DNA from: Lineus longissimus
Taxonomy: Eukaryota > Nemertea > Pilidiophora > Heteronemertea > Lineidae
DNA: 64,000 nucleotides
Reading direction: 5' to 3'
Assembly: GCF_910592395.1 (NCBI RefSeq)
Contig: NC_088318.1
Span: forward strand, 15,500,349-15,564,348
This document shows positions 53,406 to 64,000 of the stretch, one piece after another. The notes beneath the pieces are model-generated. The model was given only the letters and a program-made list of their open reading frames with translations. It was not told the origin of the DNA and did no database searches. The translations under genes were made by a program, and so were the position numbers. Every line of letters starts with the position of its first letter. Position 1 is the stretch's first letter.

Positions 53406-53530
53406 ATCGGTTACTCACATGTACAGCTGCATCGGTTACTCACATGCTCAGCTGCATCGGTTACTCACATGTACAGCTGCATCGGTTACTCACATGCTCA
53501 GCTGCATCGGTTACTTACATGCACAGCCGT
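53406..53530. repeat. 25-bp minisatellite, five units
   Basis: Units start ATCGGTTACTCACATG at 53406, 53431, 53456, 53481 and 53506. Units 1 and 3 carry ATGTACAG, units 2 and 4 ATGCTCAG, unit 5 ATGCACAG, giving a 50-bp higher-order period. On the minus strand every unit reads CATGTGAGTAACC (unit 5 CATGTAAGTAACC), a good 5' splice-site match. Confidence 0.9.
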
Positions 53531-53579
53531 AGCATCCAAATAAAAGTCGTTGCAAAAGACCAGGAACTGAACAGAATCT

Positions 53580-53589
53580 GAAACCGAAA
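53580..53589 (+). promoter_or_regulatory. ISRE/IRF-type core GAAACCGAAA
   Basis: A perfect GAAANNGAAA core in the context TCTGAAACCGAAAACGTG, just upstream (for the minus-strand gene) of the donor-bearing minisatellite, so close to the likely DEAH-RBR transcription start. Binding by an IRF is inferred from the motif alone. Confidence 0.4.
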
Positions 53590-54038
53590 ACGTGAAGCTG
53601 GTTTCGGCGAATTGTAAAAGCGACACCAACGCCAGCTGGAAATAACTGATGTAACTAGTATCCGGCGAATACGTCTGCTTTGTCTGCTTTTAATAGAATG
53701 ATATTGTATCTATTGTATTGAATTTGATGGACGTTGTATGGTATTTTTAAGCATATGTCTATGCTGTAACCCCAGATCGTTCCAATTTAATGAAACATTA
53801 ACCCATTTCTAGTCTCCCTGGGCAGCCCATCGCGTCACCCAAATTTGGTCTCCTTAGGGTGAAGAGGAACGAGGCTGGTCCACTGCGTCCTGCACTACCG
53901 CCCTCAATGTATTGACTTCCAGACAACGCGCGTCAATATAATATGGGCGAAGGCCGCTGGAAGTTCAGTATGGCATTCATGTGTAGCCTACAACTGTATT
54001 TCTACTTTCCCGACCCACAATTAAATACACACGGCGTC

Positions 54039-54129
54039 CCCCAGGGCCCATCGAGAGGAAATCAGCGGTTAATGTTCGCTTAGCCGGAGAAGCGGACATT
54101 AACCCCTGATTTCCTCCTGATGCCCGGGG
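54039..54129. repeat. 91-bp hairpin (inverted repeat, 8-nt loop)
   Basis: The left arm contains GGAAATCAGCGGTTAATGTT and the right arm its imperfect complement AACCCCTGATTTCC. Pairing extends outward with interruptions to CCCCAGGG/CCCGGGG. The loop is AGCCGGAG. A small foldback element or structured 5' RNA; no TTAA or clear target duplication seen. Confidence 0.6.
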
Positions 54130-54564
54130 TCTGGAAGGAGCCAGTAGGTCCGATTAAGTATCACGAAGTCGCTGATAGGGGGTATCTCTGATCACACAGG
54201 ACGTCAAAACTATTCGTGTTTGTGTGAGGATATCTATAATCATCGCTGAAAATAACTCACTCTGCATATAAGCCTACTATTCGCCGGAAGACTGGTTCTG
54301 AACTTCCGTTGGCATTGCCTCCGCGCTTAGCAATGTCAATAGGCCTACATGAGGGTCAATAAATGTACCAATTTTGCTAACCTAGCGCCTTACGGAATTA
54401 GACTCTTTCACCATTGATCTCGCGTCATGTCACAAGACACATTAAAATGGCGTCTTCTTTACACTTAACCAATCTGAGACAAGACCACAATTGATTTTTT
54501 AAGCCTTTTAGCAGTTAAATTGTCAATGTTTGACCGCGACGCATCAAAGAATGCGTCAAGTAGT

Positions 54565-54574
54565 GAAACTGAAA
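54565..54574 (+). promoter_or_regulatory. ISRE/IRF-type core GAAACTGAAA
   Basis: A perfect GAAANNGAAA core (TAGTGAAACTGAAATTC) about 0.7 kb upstream of the ZNFX1 start codon, in a position compatible with a promoter element. Confidence 0.4.
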
Positions 54575-55277
54575 TTCGGATATGATATACGGGTTAGTCT
54601 TGCGAGTAACTGGTGCGATGGAAATTGGTGATTGACCACGGAAATTTTTTTATAATCGACAAATTAGACAGACTTTGATATTTCCACTGTTTTCAGCCAA
54701 CTGGCAGAAAAAACTCAAAACACGCCCCCTATTACCCAATTAGCAAAATTCGAAATTAATTTTTTCATCAAATAATTTCTTTATATCTGTAGACTTGCCA
54801 CAGCAAATATTTTTTCAATACCTCTCCAAATATGTACTTGAGAGCAAAAAACATGCACTCGTCTAATTGATAGGCCCCAACCTATGAATATTCATTAGTG
54901 GTCTTGTCTCATCTCTTTGACTACCAATCACTTAAAAAAGAAAAAAAAATGAGGTCTGTCGGCATATATCGAGGCCGACTCATGCATAACATTTATTGTA
55001 GATCTCTTTTTTAATATCATGGCACATAGCCCATAGGCATACCTGATGTAAGCCATTGCTCCACTGCGCGCGCGCAAAACGGATTCAGCGAATCGCAAAA
55101 CCAATAGATTTTAGTAACAACCATTTGACGAACGTATGAACATATTATGGCTGGTGTAAAGATTCGAATATAAACTAAATAACACTTTTTGACCTAAGCG
55201 TTGTTCGGTCCGCCCGGCCTCGACTTCAATCGTCACCCAGAAAGATTCAGACTGGCAAACAGACAATTCAGACTGGC

Positions 55278-58200
55278 ATGACAGAACGGATCAGGTATGT
55301 TGTGACTGTCGTCTCTGTCTCTGTTATCAAATATATTATACACATTACATATATAGGGATGTCGCAATCAATCAAGTGAAATCGCCGTATCGACAGACAC
55401 CAGGTCTGTCTGGTGTATAGGTTTGGCCATCCTGCATCCTAACGTAACCAGTGATTTTCAATATCCTCCCCCTCTCGATATTTCAAGAAACGGACCATCC
55501 TGGCACTATGAACGGTTTTCTATACAATTTAGGCCTAAAGGCCTACTTCGCCTCTCGATATTTCAATATTTTGTGACGTTTCCAGTAATATACTCTATGA
55601 CCGAGTATTGATGAATTAGCATCATTTTTCGTTTTGTTTAGCTATGTATATATATATCGTTAGAAAAAAAACCAAACCAACCCAAATTATTATTGTAGGC
55701 GTTTTCATTCCGTAATCCGTCTTTCCTGGCATTTTATGCAGTTCACTGAAAAAGGCAAATGCCAATAGCCCAGCCCCTTCTGTAGAGAACGGCCGTCCAA
55801 GTGTTGATGACGGTGTGAGTTATGGTGGAGCACGACCGAAGGAGAGACGAAGGCCCTCTAGGCAACAAGAACACGAAGTCACAACCAGGTACGAAAGCGA
55901 CAGTGAGTTATTAACCCCTTTGAACGACCAGGCTTAGAAGTTAGATCCATTTCGAGGTCTAGATATGCCCGAGTCACAGACCTATCCCTTGGCATATCCT
56001 CGATAACCGGAGTCCGTTGTATGCCCGGTTGTATGTACATGTATGCTCGTCCCTGGCACACGTTACGGAAGAAAGCTCGGTCAAAATGAAGTGAAGTGCC
56101 CAGAAGTTCAGGATGGTCCCCTAGCAGTCCTAGTAATAACATCCTCACTGATAACATCATATAGAAATATCACTTTAGTGTTTGTTTGTGGAAGTGTAGT
56201 CAAGCTATAATAAATCATAGCCAAGTACAGAAAATGGAAGCCTTTGACAATGTGGCACAGCGAAGAGGATGGCCTGTTCATTATGATCATTTGTACCCAT
56301 TTACTTACCTTTCAGGCCGCCTGTCGTCCCACTTGATGAGGAGAATTCGAGAGGGAGGGGCCGGAGCAGCAGAGGGAGAAATCATGACTCACATCTGCGA
56401 GGTGCTCGTGGGATTAGCCACAGGCGAGATAAACCACCCGACTTTCAATCTTCCAGCGGTCTGTCCGATGTGGGGAGAATTGCGAACACTCAGCTCGGTG
56501 GTGATGCGAAGGAGAACATGGGAAAATCACCAGGAGGTATTTCTGGACGAGGGAGAGAAAAAGTCACATCACACAACGATCTGTCCAAAGCTACGCAGAA
56601 TGAACGACTCAGCCGAGAGGCCAGGTCCCAGGAGCCTGAGAAACGACCACGGAGACCAAGATCAGAGATGCGGTCATCGTCTAAAATTAAGCCAAGGTAG
56701 GACATTAGCACTAGGTTTTGCACTATTTTTCTTCTGTCATGTAGATCCAAACTCTTCACTGATTTACCATTGGTTCTGGACTATCGTCACCCTGAGTAGT
56801 CCCCATATGTCCCTGGAACGTGTCTGGGGAAGTTTGGGCGTGTCTCTGTCCTGGATTCGAATTTCAGGTTTCTCCAGGAGCTTTGACGTCCTCCCGCATG
56901 GAAATAAATGGCCCAACTGGAAATCGAATACAAACATTTAATTAAGTCTTTCATGCAATTGCAAGAACAGTGCTGACATCTCCAATCCTGGATCACAACC
57001 GGAAGGACTGTTCGGCATGTGGCAAATTCTGAATGAGGTAACTTAACTTTTAAAAGAATGTCCATCATATCTTTAGGTCTTCAAGCAGCCAACCAAAAAG
57101 TGACCAACGGCAGGCAAAGGCTATTCAAGGAAAAGGCAAAGAGAACTACAATGGAAAAAGGTATGGCACTGGGGTAACAGATGGAACAGATGTAATGTAT
57201 GTGTTCCGCGCATTTTACCGATCTGCGCTATCTTAAGATTGCGCTGCGCATTCTTAGGATCCTATAATTGCGCGGCAATCTCGAGATCGCGCAAGGGAGT
57301 TTGGGGGTCTTGCGAGCCAATGAACGAATGATGAATGATTGTCCTGCAAATAATATAACTGACTTATTGTGTTCTCTCCGAGAATTTGCAACATCAGACT
57401 GCATAAATTATGATGAAATATATGAACTATGGGTTGCCATTCCAACAATAATCTTCCGCACGGATCATGGGCTTGAATTTTGTGAAAAGTCCCATCAACT
57501 TCTGCAATGTTACAAGAAAACGAGGACGGGAAACTTGGTGTGAAAGAAAATGGTGTCCCCTACGTACTACTGTCACGAGACACTAGTCTCCCTTGTCCCA
57601 CAACAACAGGTAAAACTATAGTAGTAGAATTCGTTCTATTGTTCAATGATTGTTCAGGGATTGTTAGATTTATGGTAAGGGCCGGTGTAACATCTGTGGT
57701 TGTTCCCCATGTTTCAGTGTTTCCAAACAATAGGCAGCTAGAGAGACCATGACTTTTCAATAGGAGGGATACACAGAAAAACTCGTCAATCTATTTTTGA
57801 GCGTTCCCAAACAATGAGGGGAAACACTCAAAAACAGAAACACTCAAAAACATTACACCGGGGTAAGGGGCCGTTCATAATCATCAATGTGAATAAAGGA
57901 CACTTAGTGCGAAAGAAAATGTTGTCCCCTACGTTATTCATTAGACTATAATCCCACCTTTGGTGACAAAGAAAATGTCGTCCCTTGTGGAGAGTAAGTC
58001 ATATCATATTCGTCAAAAAGTGTCATAGTGAGATCTGTTCACATTATCAAAGGCATGGCCGCATTAATTACCACTGCTAATTAGGCTTCTGAGATGATGG
58101 TCAAAGTGTCATAGTGAGATCTGTTCACATTATTAAAGGCATGGCCGCCTTAGCGGCTTCTGAGATGATGGTCAGTATAAAATATTGGTCAAAGTGTCGT

Positions 58201-61200
58201 AGTGAGATCTGTTCACATTATTAAAGGCATGGCCGCCTTAGCGGCTTCTGAGATGATGGTCAGTATAAAATATTGGTCAAAGTGTCATAGTGAGATCTGT
58301 TCACATTATCAAAGACATGGCTGCATTAATTACCTACCACTGCTAATTAGGCTTCTGAGATGATGATATGTTCATATTTGACTTGACACAAGCCAATTTT
58401 AGCACTTACTAATTATCATGATTAATATTCATTGATAATTTTTGGTGAAATGATCACTATGACAGAACGCTAATTTACATATAATTACCAATTACCAATT
58501 ATCAATTATCATTAATTGGTGAATAAACTATGTTCCATGACAATATTGTGCGACTGTAAGTGTAAATATCATAAACATTGTATTGTGTAATCATATATAT
58601 AAAGGAAATGTAAATACTATTGGGATGTTATTATAAATAAAATAATTATAAACGTATAATAAAATCTTAGTTATTAGATGTATCTCTTTATTCATTAAGT
58701 AAATCCGGATGCAAGATTACAACCAAATGTACTTGATCAATCATTAATTTTCAAAAGCATTGCTCTCAGGTTGGATGTCCATCAGCAAGCTGTGTTAGGG
58801 GATAACCTGAAATATAAAACAGTATTTATAATGAGAAGATAACATAAAACCTTACATGTAGGCCTAAGTGTCTCCCTTCTCAAACGAATGCCTGAGCATG
58901 GAGGTACATGTATCTTAATAATACCTCCATGGCCTGCAGTTATCTTAATAATACCTCCATGGCCTGAGGTATGGCCTGAGGTACAAAATACAAATCAACC
59001 ACTCGACAGTCAACTTTGGCCGGTATTAAATTAATTTACTTTCAGCATCCCATAGACAGTCACATGACAGTAATGTGACTGTTGGTGTAGCAAAAAATTA
59101 GGTGAAAAATAAAGCTACCAATGGCAATGCAAAGCTGAACATGTAAAAGTATCATCATCTCTAAAATGCGCAATCGGCAAAAAGCGCACGCTCACCCTTG
59201 CGCGATCTCGAGATTGCCGCGCAATTAACCGATCCTAAGAATGCGCAGCGCAATCTTAAGATGGCGCTAATCGGTAATTAGCGCGGAACATATGCATTTC
59301 TCTCCCACATACTAGACAATCAATTTGGAGTCAGACAGAGGGGTTACTTTACCAGACATCAACAGACTCGCAGGGTGCTGTGCCGTAGGGATTAAGGGGC
59401 ATTTAGAAAATCATTAAAATGTTGTTTCCATCCCATTTTACCACATAAACGCGAGTTAAAGTCAAACCTAGGTAATATTTTCGACACGTCAAGCCCATGA
59501 TGTAACATACGTCCATGTACTTGCTCTCGCCAAGGACATTTACATTGGTATGGTAAGAAACGTGTTCTCTCTGTTTCAGATATTGCAAAGAAAAGGGAAT
59601 GGACGGAGGAAGAAAAGAAACTCCAGAGTACAGTTGCTCCACACTAAAAGAGCTCCTGACAGCCGGAACAGACCGCATCCTGGAAGAAGTTACCAGCAGG
59701 AAGTTCCACAGGTTCCTAAACAACAGGCGTGTCTATTCTGACCAACTCAGCCTTGCCCTGGAACTGATCATCGTTGTAATGCAAAGGGATGAGATGTCCC
59801 CTGCCAACTCGCTCCATGTTCTGTCTATCGTGGCTGACTCCAGGTTGCTTGATCCGAGAGGTGGTTTAGAAGGTTCCCTCAGCCACGTTAGCAATCAACT
59901 GCCACGCCAGAGTGAAGACTTCCTGAGAGATCTCTTCACTAATGTCCTGTTTCTTCTCAAGGAACTGCTCACCAGAATTCCAAATAGGTCTTTCAAAGCA
60001 GTTGAGAGGATCCTCGGAGGTCTTCGAGGATTGAGTTGTAAGATGGTAGCGCTGTCAAACAGGTCAGACCAAGGGATACGTCTGTTAACCAAGGTCACAG
60101 AGATGCAGAGGCTTCATGGTGAAATCGAAGGTCTGCTAGCTGAAGGGGAAAGAGTCCAAGATGAACCGTCCTGGCTGCCCCCGAATGACTTCAGAGGAAT
60201 CAGTGTAATGCCAACACAAGAAGATCTCGAAGACGACGAACCATTTCTGAAGGAGAACCGCATGAATGGGTACGAATCCACCCTCCAGTACCTAGACACA
60301 CAGTTCCGACTGATGAGAGAGGACCTGCTTGCACCACTAAGGGAAGGTATCAAGGAACACCTCCAAAACGTTAGAGACCGAAAATTTGCAGCTCGCCTCC
60401 AAGACTGTTGTGTCTACAGAGATGTCCAGTTCCTCGGTGTTGACACAAAGACAGAAGGTTCACTTGCCTATGTCGTCCGATTCAATGTTACAAATTTCCG
60501 TCATGTCCAGTGGGAGAATACGAAACGACTGATGTACGGAAATATGGTCTGTCTCTCAGCTGATGATTTTAAAACGGTCTACTTTGCTACAATAGTCGAC
60601 AGGGAACCCAAGGGTCTACGTAGGGGATTGTTGACAATTAAGATTGAGGGGATAACGACTCTCTCGATTGCACAAAGGGTGCAGTCCTTTGTGATGCTTG
60701 AAGCAACATCTTACCTGGAAGCTTACAAGTATGTCCTGGCACGGCTACAGAGTATTGGGATGGACATTGAGGCTGGAAAGGAGATGCCTTTTCAGAGATA
60801 TGTCGTTGATTGTGAAGTAGACATTAACCCACCGGATTACCTTGATAGAAACACGACCATTACCATACCCACTGCAGACGGGAAAGAGAAAAACATCATA
60901 GCACTCAATGAAGGAAGTTGGGCACGTGTGACACCCGATAACTTCAACTTAGATGACTCTCAATTCGAGGCACTCAAACATACACTATTGTCAGAGATGA
61001 CTCTGATCCAAGGTCCACCAGGGACAGGGAAGACGTTCATCGGCCTAAAGATCATGGACATTTTACTGAAGAACAAGAACATTTGGAAGGGTCTTCATAA
61101 CCGAGGCCATATCATGGTGATCTGCTTCACGAACCACGCCCTTGATCAGTTTCTTGAAGGCGTCCTCGAACTTCAGATGCAGAAACCCTCTTTGGTCAGA

Positions 61201-64000
61201 ATAGGTGGACGCTGCAAAACTGAGAGCCTAGCCAAATACAACCTTAAGGAACTGCGCCACCAGTACAGACGCTCTCTCCCCGGGGATTGGTGGGACAGCT
61301 TCAAAGCAGTCAAGGATGATATCAAATGCAAAGTCAAAGAAATTAAAGAAAAGAAGCATCTCGTTTCTCTTGAGGCTCTTAAAGTACCTGCTGAGTGGCT
61401 CAAGCAATACATGACACATATGCAGTTTATGTCATTCTACATGCACTGTCATCCCGAAACATTCTCGATGACTTTGGATCAGGTACTGATGAGATGGTTA
61501 TCTGGTTGGGATGGTCTGTATGAAGAAACATGGCAGCAGCTGATCTTCTCCTTGCACAATTCGAAGGAGATTACAGAAGATAAAGGTCGTGACATTGGTG
61601 CGTACCAGGTGGAGGAACTCGATAATGATTATCAAATGGAGATGCCAGCTACAAAAAAAATTGACCAAGAAGACAATGACTCCGACTCCGATGGCAGCCT
61701 CATAAGCGTTGCAGGTGAGGCAGAGCTTATCCAGTCTGGAAGGATAGTTGACGATGGATACAAGAAGGGCAGCGATTTGTACCAAGAGTACATCGAAAGG
61801 GAAAACGAAGAAGATGCAAACAAATGGACCAAGCAACGAAAGGGTAAAAAAGGTTTGAAAGCCACACAGCATGAGGGCCGATCAAAATCATCGGGGGGAA
61901 AGACTGCTGCCCCTAACAATCCCCAGTTTAATATCGAACAGATTCTGCAGTCATACCAGGAAAATGCACAGAAGAGTGCCACCCCGTTGGACCCGGATAT
62001 GGCAGAAAGGATTGTCGATGTGTGGCGCCTAAACCAGAAAGGAAGGTTCGGCCTCTTCCTTCACTGGTGTGATTCATTCTTCCAGAACCTAGATGTTGCC
62101 TTGGCGTATGATCTGCAGGAGCAGGAGGAGCTAGCAAATGAACTTCAGGCAATTTCATTAGAACGCGACTGTCAAGTCATTGGTGACCAGGATGTAATGG
62201 GAATGACCACTACAGGGGCTGCAAAGTATGCTGAGATCGTCCAGAGGGTGCGGCCACAAATTGTCATTGTAGAAGAAGCAGCAGAGGTCCTAGAAGCACA
62301 CATCGTAACCGCTCTGACTGATAACTGCAAGCACCTAATCCTGATCGGCGACCACAAGCAACTGAGACCCAATCCAACTGTGTACGAACTGGCACGTGAC
62401 TACCGCCTCAATATATCACTGTTTGAGAGGATGATTGAGAACAACATGAACCTTAAGACATTGAGACTTCAGCACAGGATGCGTCCAGATATCTCCCAGT
62501 TTCTGGTTCCCTGGATTTACGAGGAACTAGTTGACCATGATGACGTCAAAGCTTACCCCAGCATTCGAGGTATTCAGAGTAATGTTGTCTACCTTGACCA
62601 CGACCGACCAGAGAATGGCTCATCAGACAGCCGAAGCCATTCAAACGATTTTGAAGCAGATTTTGTGGTGGGGCTTTGCAAATACTTCTTACAGCAGGAG
62701 TATGAACCCAGCCAGATCACGATACTCACAACCTACACAGGGCAGATGTTCAAGATCCGAGAGAAGATGCCTAAAGCTGTTTTTGAAGGGGTCAGGGTGA
62801 CACCTGTTGACAACTATCAGGGCGAGGAGAATGACATTATCATTTTGTCGTTTGTGAGAAGCAATGATCAGCGGAACATAGGTTTTCTCAGAGAGCCGAA
62901 TAGAGTCTGTGTCGCGATGTCCAGAGCCAAAATGGGTTTCTATGCCTTTGGTAATTTCTCCATGTATGCCAGCAAAACAGAAACATGGAAGGGAATGGTT
63001 GGTGATATGGAGAAACAAGGGCTCTTAAAGAAATCACTCACTGTCCTCTGCCAGAATCATCCTGAAACGATAACAGAGATAGCCACAGCAGGCGACTTCA
63101 AAACGGTCCCGGATGGGGGTTGTCTTCTTTCCTGCGATTTCAAACTCAAGTGCGGCCATGTTTGCACGAAGAAGTGCCACCCAAAGGACGCTGAACACAA
63201 AGAATACAAGTGCAAGAGTCCCTGTGGGAAGATGTGCAAGAAGGGGGTTCACAAATGTCGCAAGAAATGCTGGATAGAGTGTAGATGTACAGCAGAGTGT
63301 CCTGAGGTTCTTGAATGTGGTCATCAGTGCCAGAATGCATGCAGTGAGCAGTGCACTACCAAGTGCATGGCAGCATGTGATAAAGAACTCAGCTGTGGAC
63401 ATAACTGCCTGCGGAGATGTTCAGAAGGATGCAAACCCTGTGTCCATGCTTGTGAGCAGTTCAAACCCTGTGGTCATGGATGTCCTGGTAGATGTGGACA
63501 GGACTGCAATGATGTGGCATGCAAGGCCCTTTGCAGTAAGATCCTTGATTGTGGTCACACTTGTCCCAAGAAATGCTTTGAACCATGTCCGCCATGCAAC
63601 CAGTCATGCAGGAAGAGATTGCCGTGCGGTCATCAGTGTAAAAACACCTGTAGTAGTGAATGTACGACAGAATGTGGTGACCGATGCCAGAAAGACCTGC
63701 CATGTGGCCACAGATGCCTCCTTCGTTGTGGTGAGGATTGTGAGATAGACTGCAAGATCAGTGTGGTCAAGGTAGGACCATGTGAGCACAGGATTCGTGC
63801 ACCTTGCAACGTCAGAAAGGTAGATGATTTGGCCAAACTGTGCACGATGTTTTGCAACAAGAGCCTTCCATGTGATCACAAGTGTGCGAGTACGTGCGGA
63901 AAATGCAGTGTTGAGTGTCGGAAGATTTGTTCCACACTCGTCGAAAAACAGGGAAGTTGTGGACATATGGTTACCTGCCGCTGCGACGAAGCTCCAAACG
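55278..64000 (+). CDS. ZNFX1: NFX1-type zinc finger helicase ZNFX1-like, C-terminus beyond the window
   Basis: Exons 55278-55294, 55742-55888, 56316-56696, 57077-57160 and 59580 to the window end, all joined in phase 2; 1682 complete codons are visible. Residues 1-210 are basic, Ser/Arg/Gly-rich and probably disordered (RGRGRSSRGRN). An alpha-helical, ARM-like N-domain follows from about 225. The SF1 (Upf1-like) helicase has Walker A GPPGTGKT at 688-695, FTNHALDQFL, motif II with Glu for Asp (VEEAAE, about 1107), IGDHKQLRP, LQHRMRP, DNYQGEEND and VAMSRAK. An acidic insert (about 880-960) splits the helicase, as in the family. From about 1404 a long run of CGHxCxxxC NFX1-type zinc-finger repeats starts, cut by the window edge. 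Known: vertebrate ZNFX1 senses dsRNA and acts with MAVS; nematode ZNFX-1 works in small-RNA inheritance. Start codon chosen because its 17-nt exon (MTERI) gives the right phase and a GTATGT donor; the short first exon is less sure than the rest. Confidence 0.95.
55440..55600. repeat. copy of a dispersed repeat, ZNFX1 intron 1
   Basis: AACCAGTGATTTTCAATATC and two CCTCTCGATATTTCA words, in the same order as a copy at about 15955-16025. The two copies are 39 kb apart and unlinked to any shared gene, so it is a low-copy interspersed family. Confidence 0.5.
57198..59294. mobile_element. 2.1-kb non-autonomous DNA transposon with 96-bp terminal inverted repeats, in ZNFX1 intron 4
   Basis: Left inverted repeat 57202-57297 begins TGTTCCGCGC; the right, 59195-59290, is its complement ending GCGCGGAACA. 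Both contain CTTAAGATTGCGCTGCGC and GGCAATCTCGAGATCGCGC. Flanks are TATG on both sides (57198-57201, 59291-59294), a likely 4-bp target-site duplication. The 1.9-kb interior has only short frames and no recognisable transposase. The GC-rich ends contrast with the AT-rich interior. Confidence 0.85.
58012..58366. repeat. four-copy tandem repeat inside the ZNFX1-intron transposon
   Basis: Four copies of GTGTCATAGTGAGATCTGTT-type units (one has GTGTCGTAG), each followed by CACATTATYAAAGRCATGGC and ending GGCTTCTGAGATGATG. The two middle copies are nearly identical; the outer ones carry an extra CATTAATTACC...CTGCTAATTA segment. Confidence 0.85.

Larger units (their letters stand above)
52125..55277. 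promoter_or_regulatory. divergent intergenic region between the DEAH-RBR and ZNFX1 genes
   Basis: 3.15 kb with no coding exon recognised. It should hold the untranslated 5' exon(s) of the minus-strand gene and both promoters. It contains short tandem repeats (52954-53105, 53406-53530), two ISRE-type cores and a hairpin, listed separately. Confidence 0.6.

Noticed and set aside
56186-56941. 251-codon plus-strand frame overlapping ZNFX1 exon 3
   Set aside because: The alternative frame joins exons 2, 3 and 4 in phase and gives the RG-rich N-terminus, while this frame has no partners.

Overview
The window reads as nuclear DNA of an invertebrate animal. Genes are split into many short exons with GT-AG introns, intergenic DNA is AT-rich and full of repeats, and gene content is metazoan (PIGN, p22phox, ZNFX1, a DnaJ with a CAHQ prenylation tail). 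The frequent TACATGTA-type words and an animal DEAH helicase fused to an RBR ubiquitin ligase suggest a marine spiralian or an early deuterostome; I do not assign a species. No rRNA, CRISPR array or prokaryotic operon is visible.

Layout. 1-890 (+): last coding exon of a DNAJA2-type co-chaperone. 2726-6194 (-): complete seven-exon secreted S1 serine protease, 306 aa. 7169-11639 (+): single-pass membrane protein with cysteine-rich/LDLa-like ectodomain and WW-binding PPSY and LPTY tail motifs. 12.4-28.3 kb holds no convincing gene. It contains a TTAA-bounded palindrome, a cluster of inverted repeats, a 520-bp tandem duplication and a nested 1343-bp macrosatellite (18918-24953). 28323-40150 (-): complete PIGN, 28 coding exons, 949 aa. 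41504-43177 (+): complete CYBA (p22phox), five exons, 185 aa, head-to-head with PIGN. 44997-52124 (-): a DEAH RNA helicase with RRM-like segments and a C-terminal RING1-IBR-RING2 ubiquitin ligase, about 1805 aa. 55278-64000 (+): ZNFX1-type SF1 helicase with NFX1 zinc fingers, cut by the window edge.

The most interesting part is the right third. The helicase-ubiquitin ligase and ZNFX1 are divergently arranged around about 3.15 kb that holds two perfect GAAANNGAAA (ISRE/IRF-type) cores, a 25-bp minisatellite carrying splice-donor-like sequence, and a 91-bp hairpin. Since ZNFX1 is a known RNA sensor/antiviral helicase in other animals, a co-regulated pair joining RNA recognition to ubiquitin signalling is a testable hypothesis. 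Three palindromic or terminal-inverted-repeat elements with apparent target-site duplications (TATG, an 11-mer, TTAA) also look like non-autonomous DNA transposons; one lies in a ZNFX1 intron and one in the PIGN/CYBA promoter interval.

All exon models were built by hand from splice signals, reading phase and family resemblance; total coding lengths divide by three for the protease, PIGN and CYBA. No search was run.
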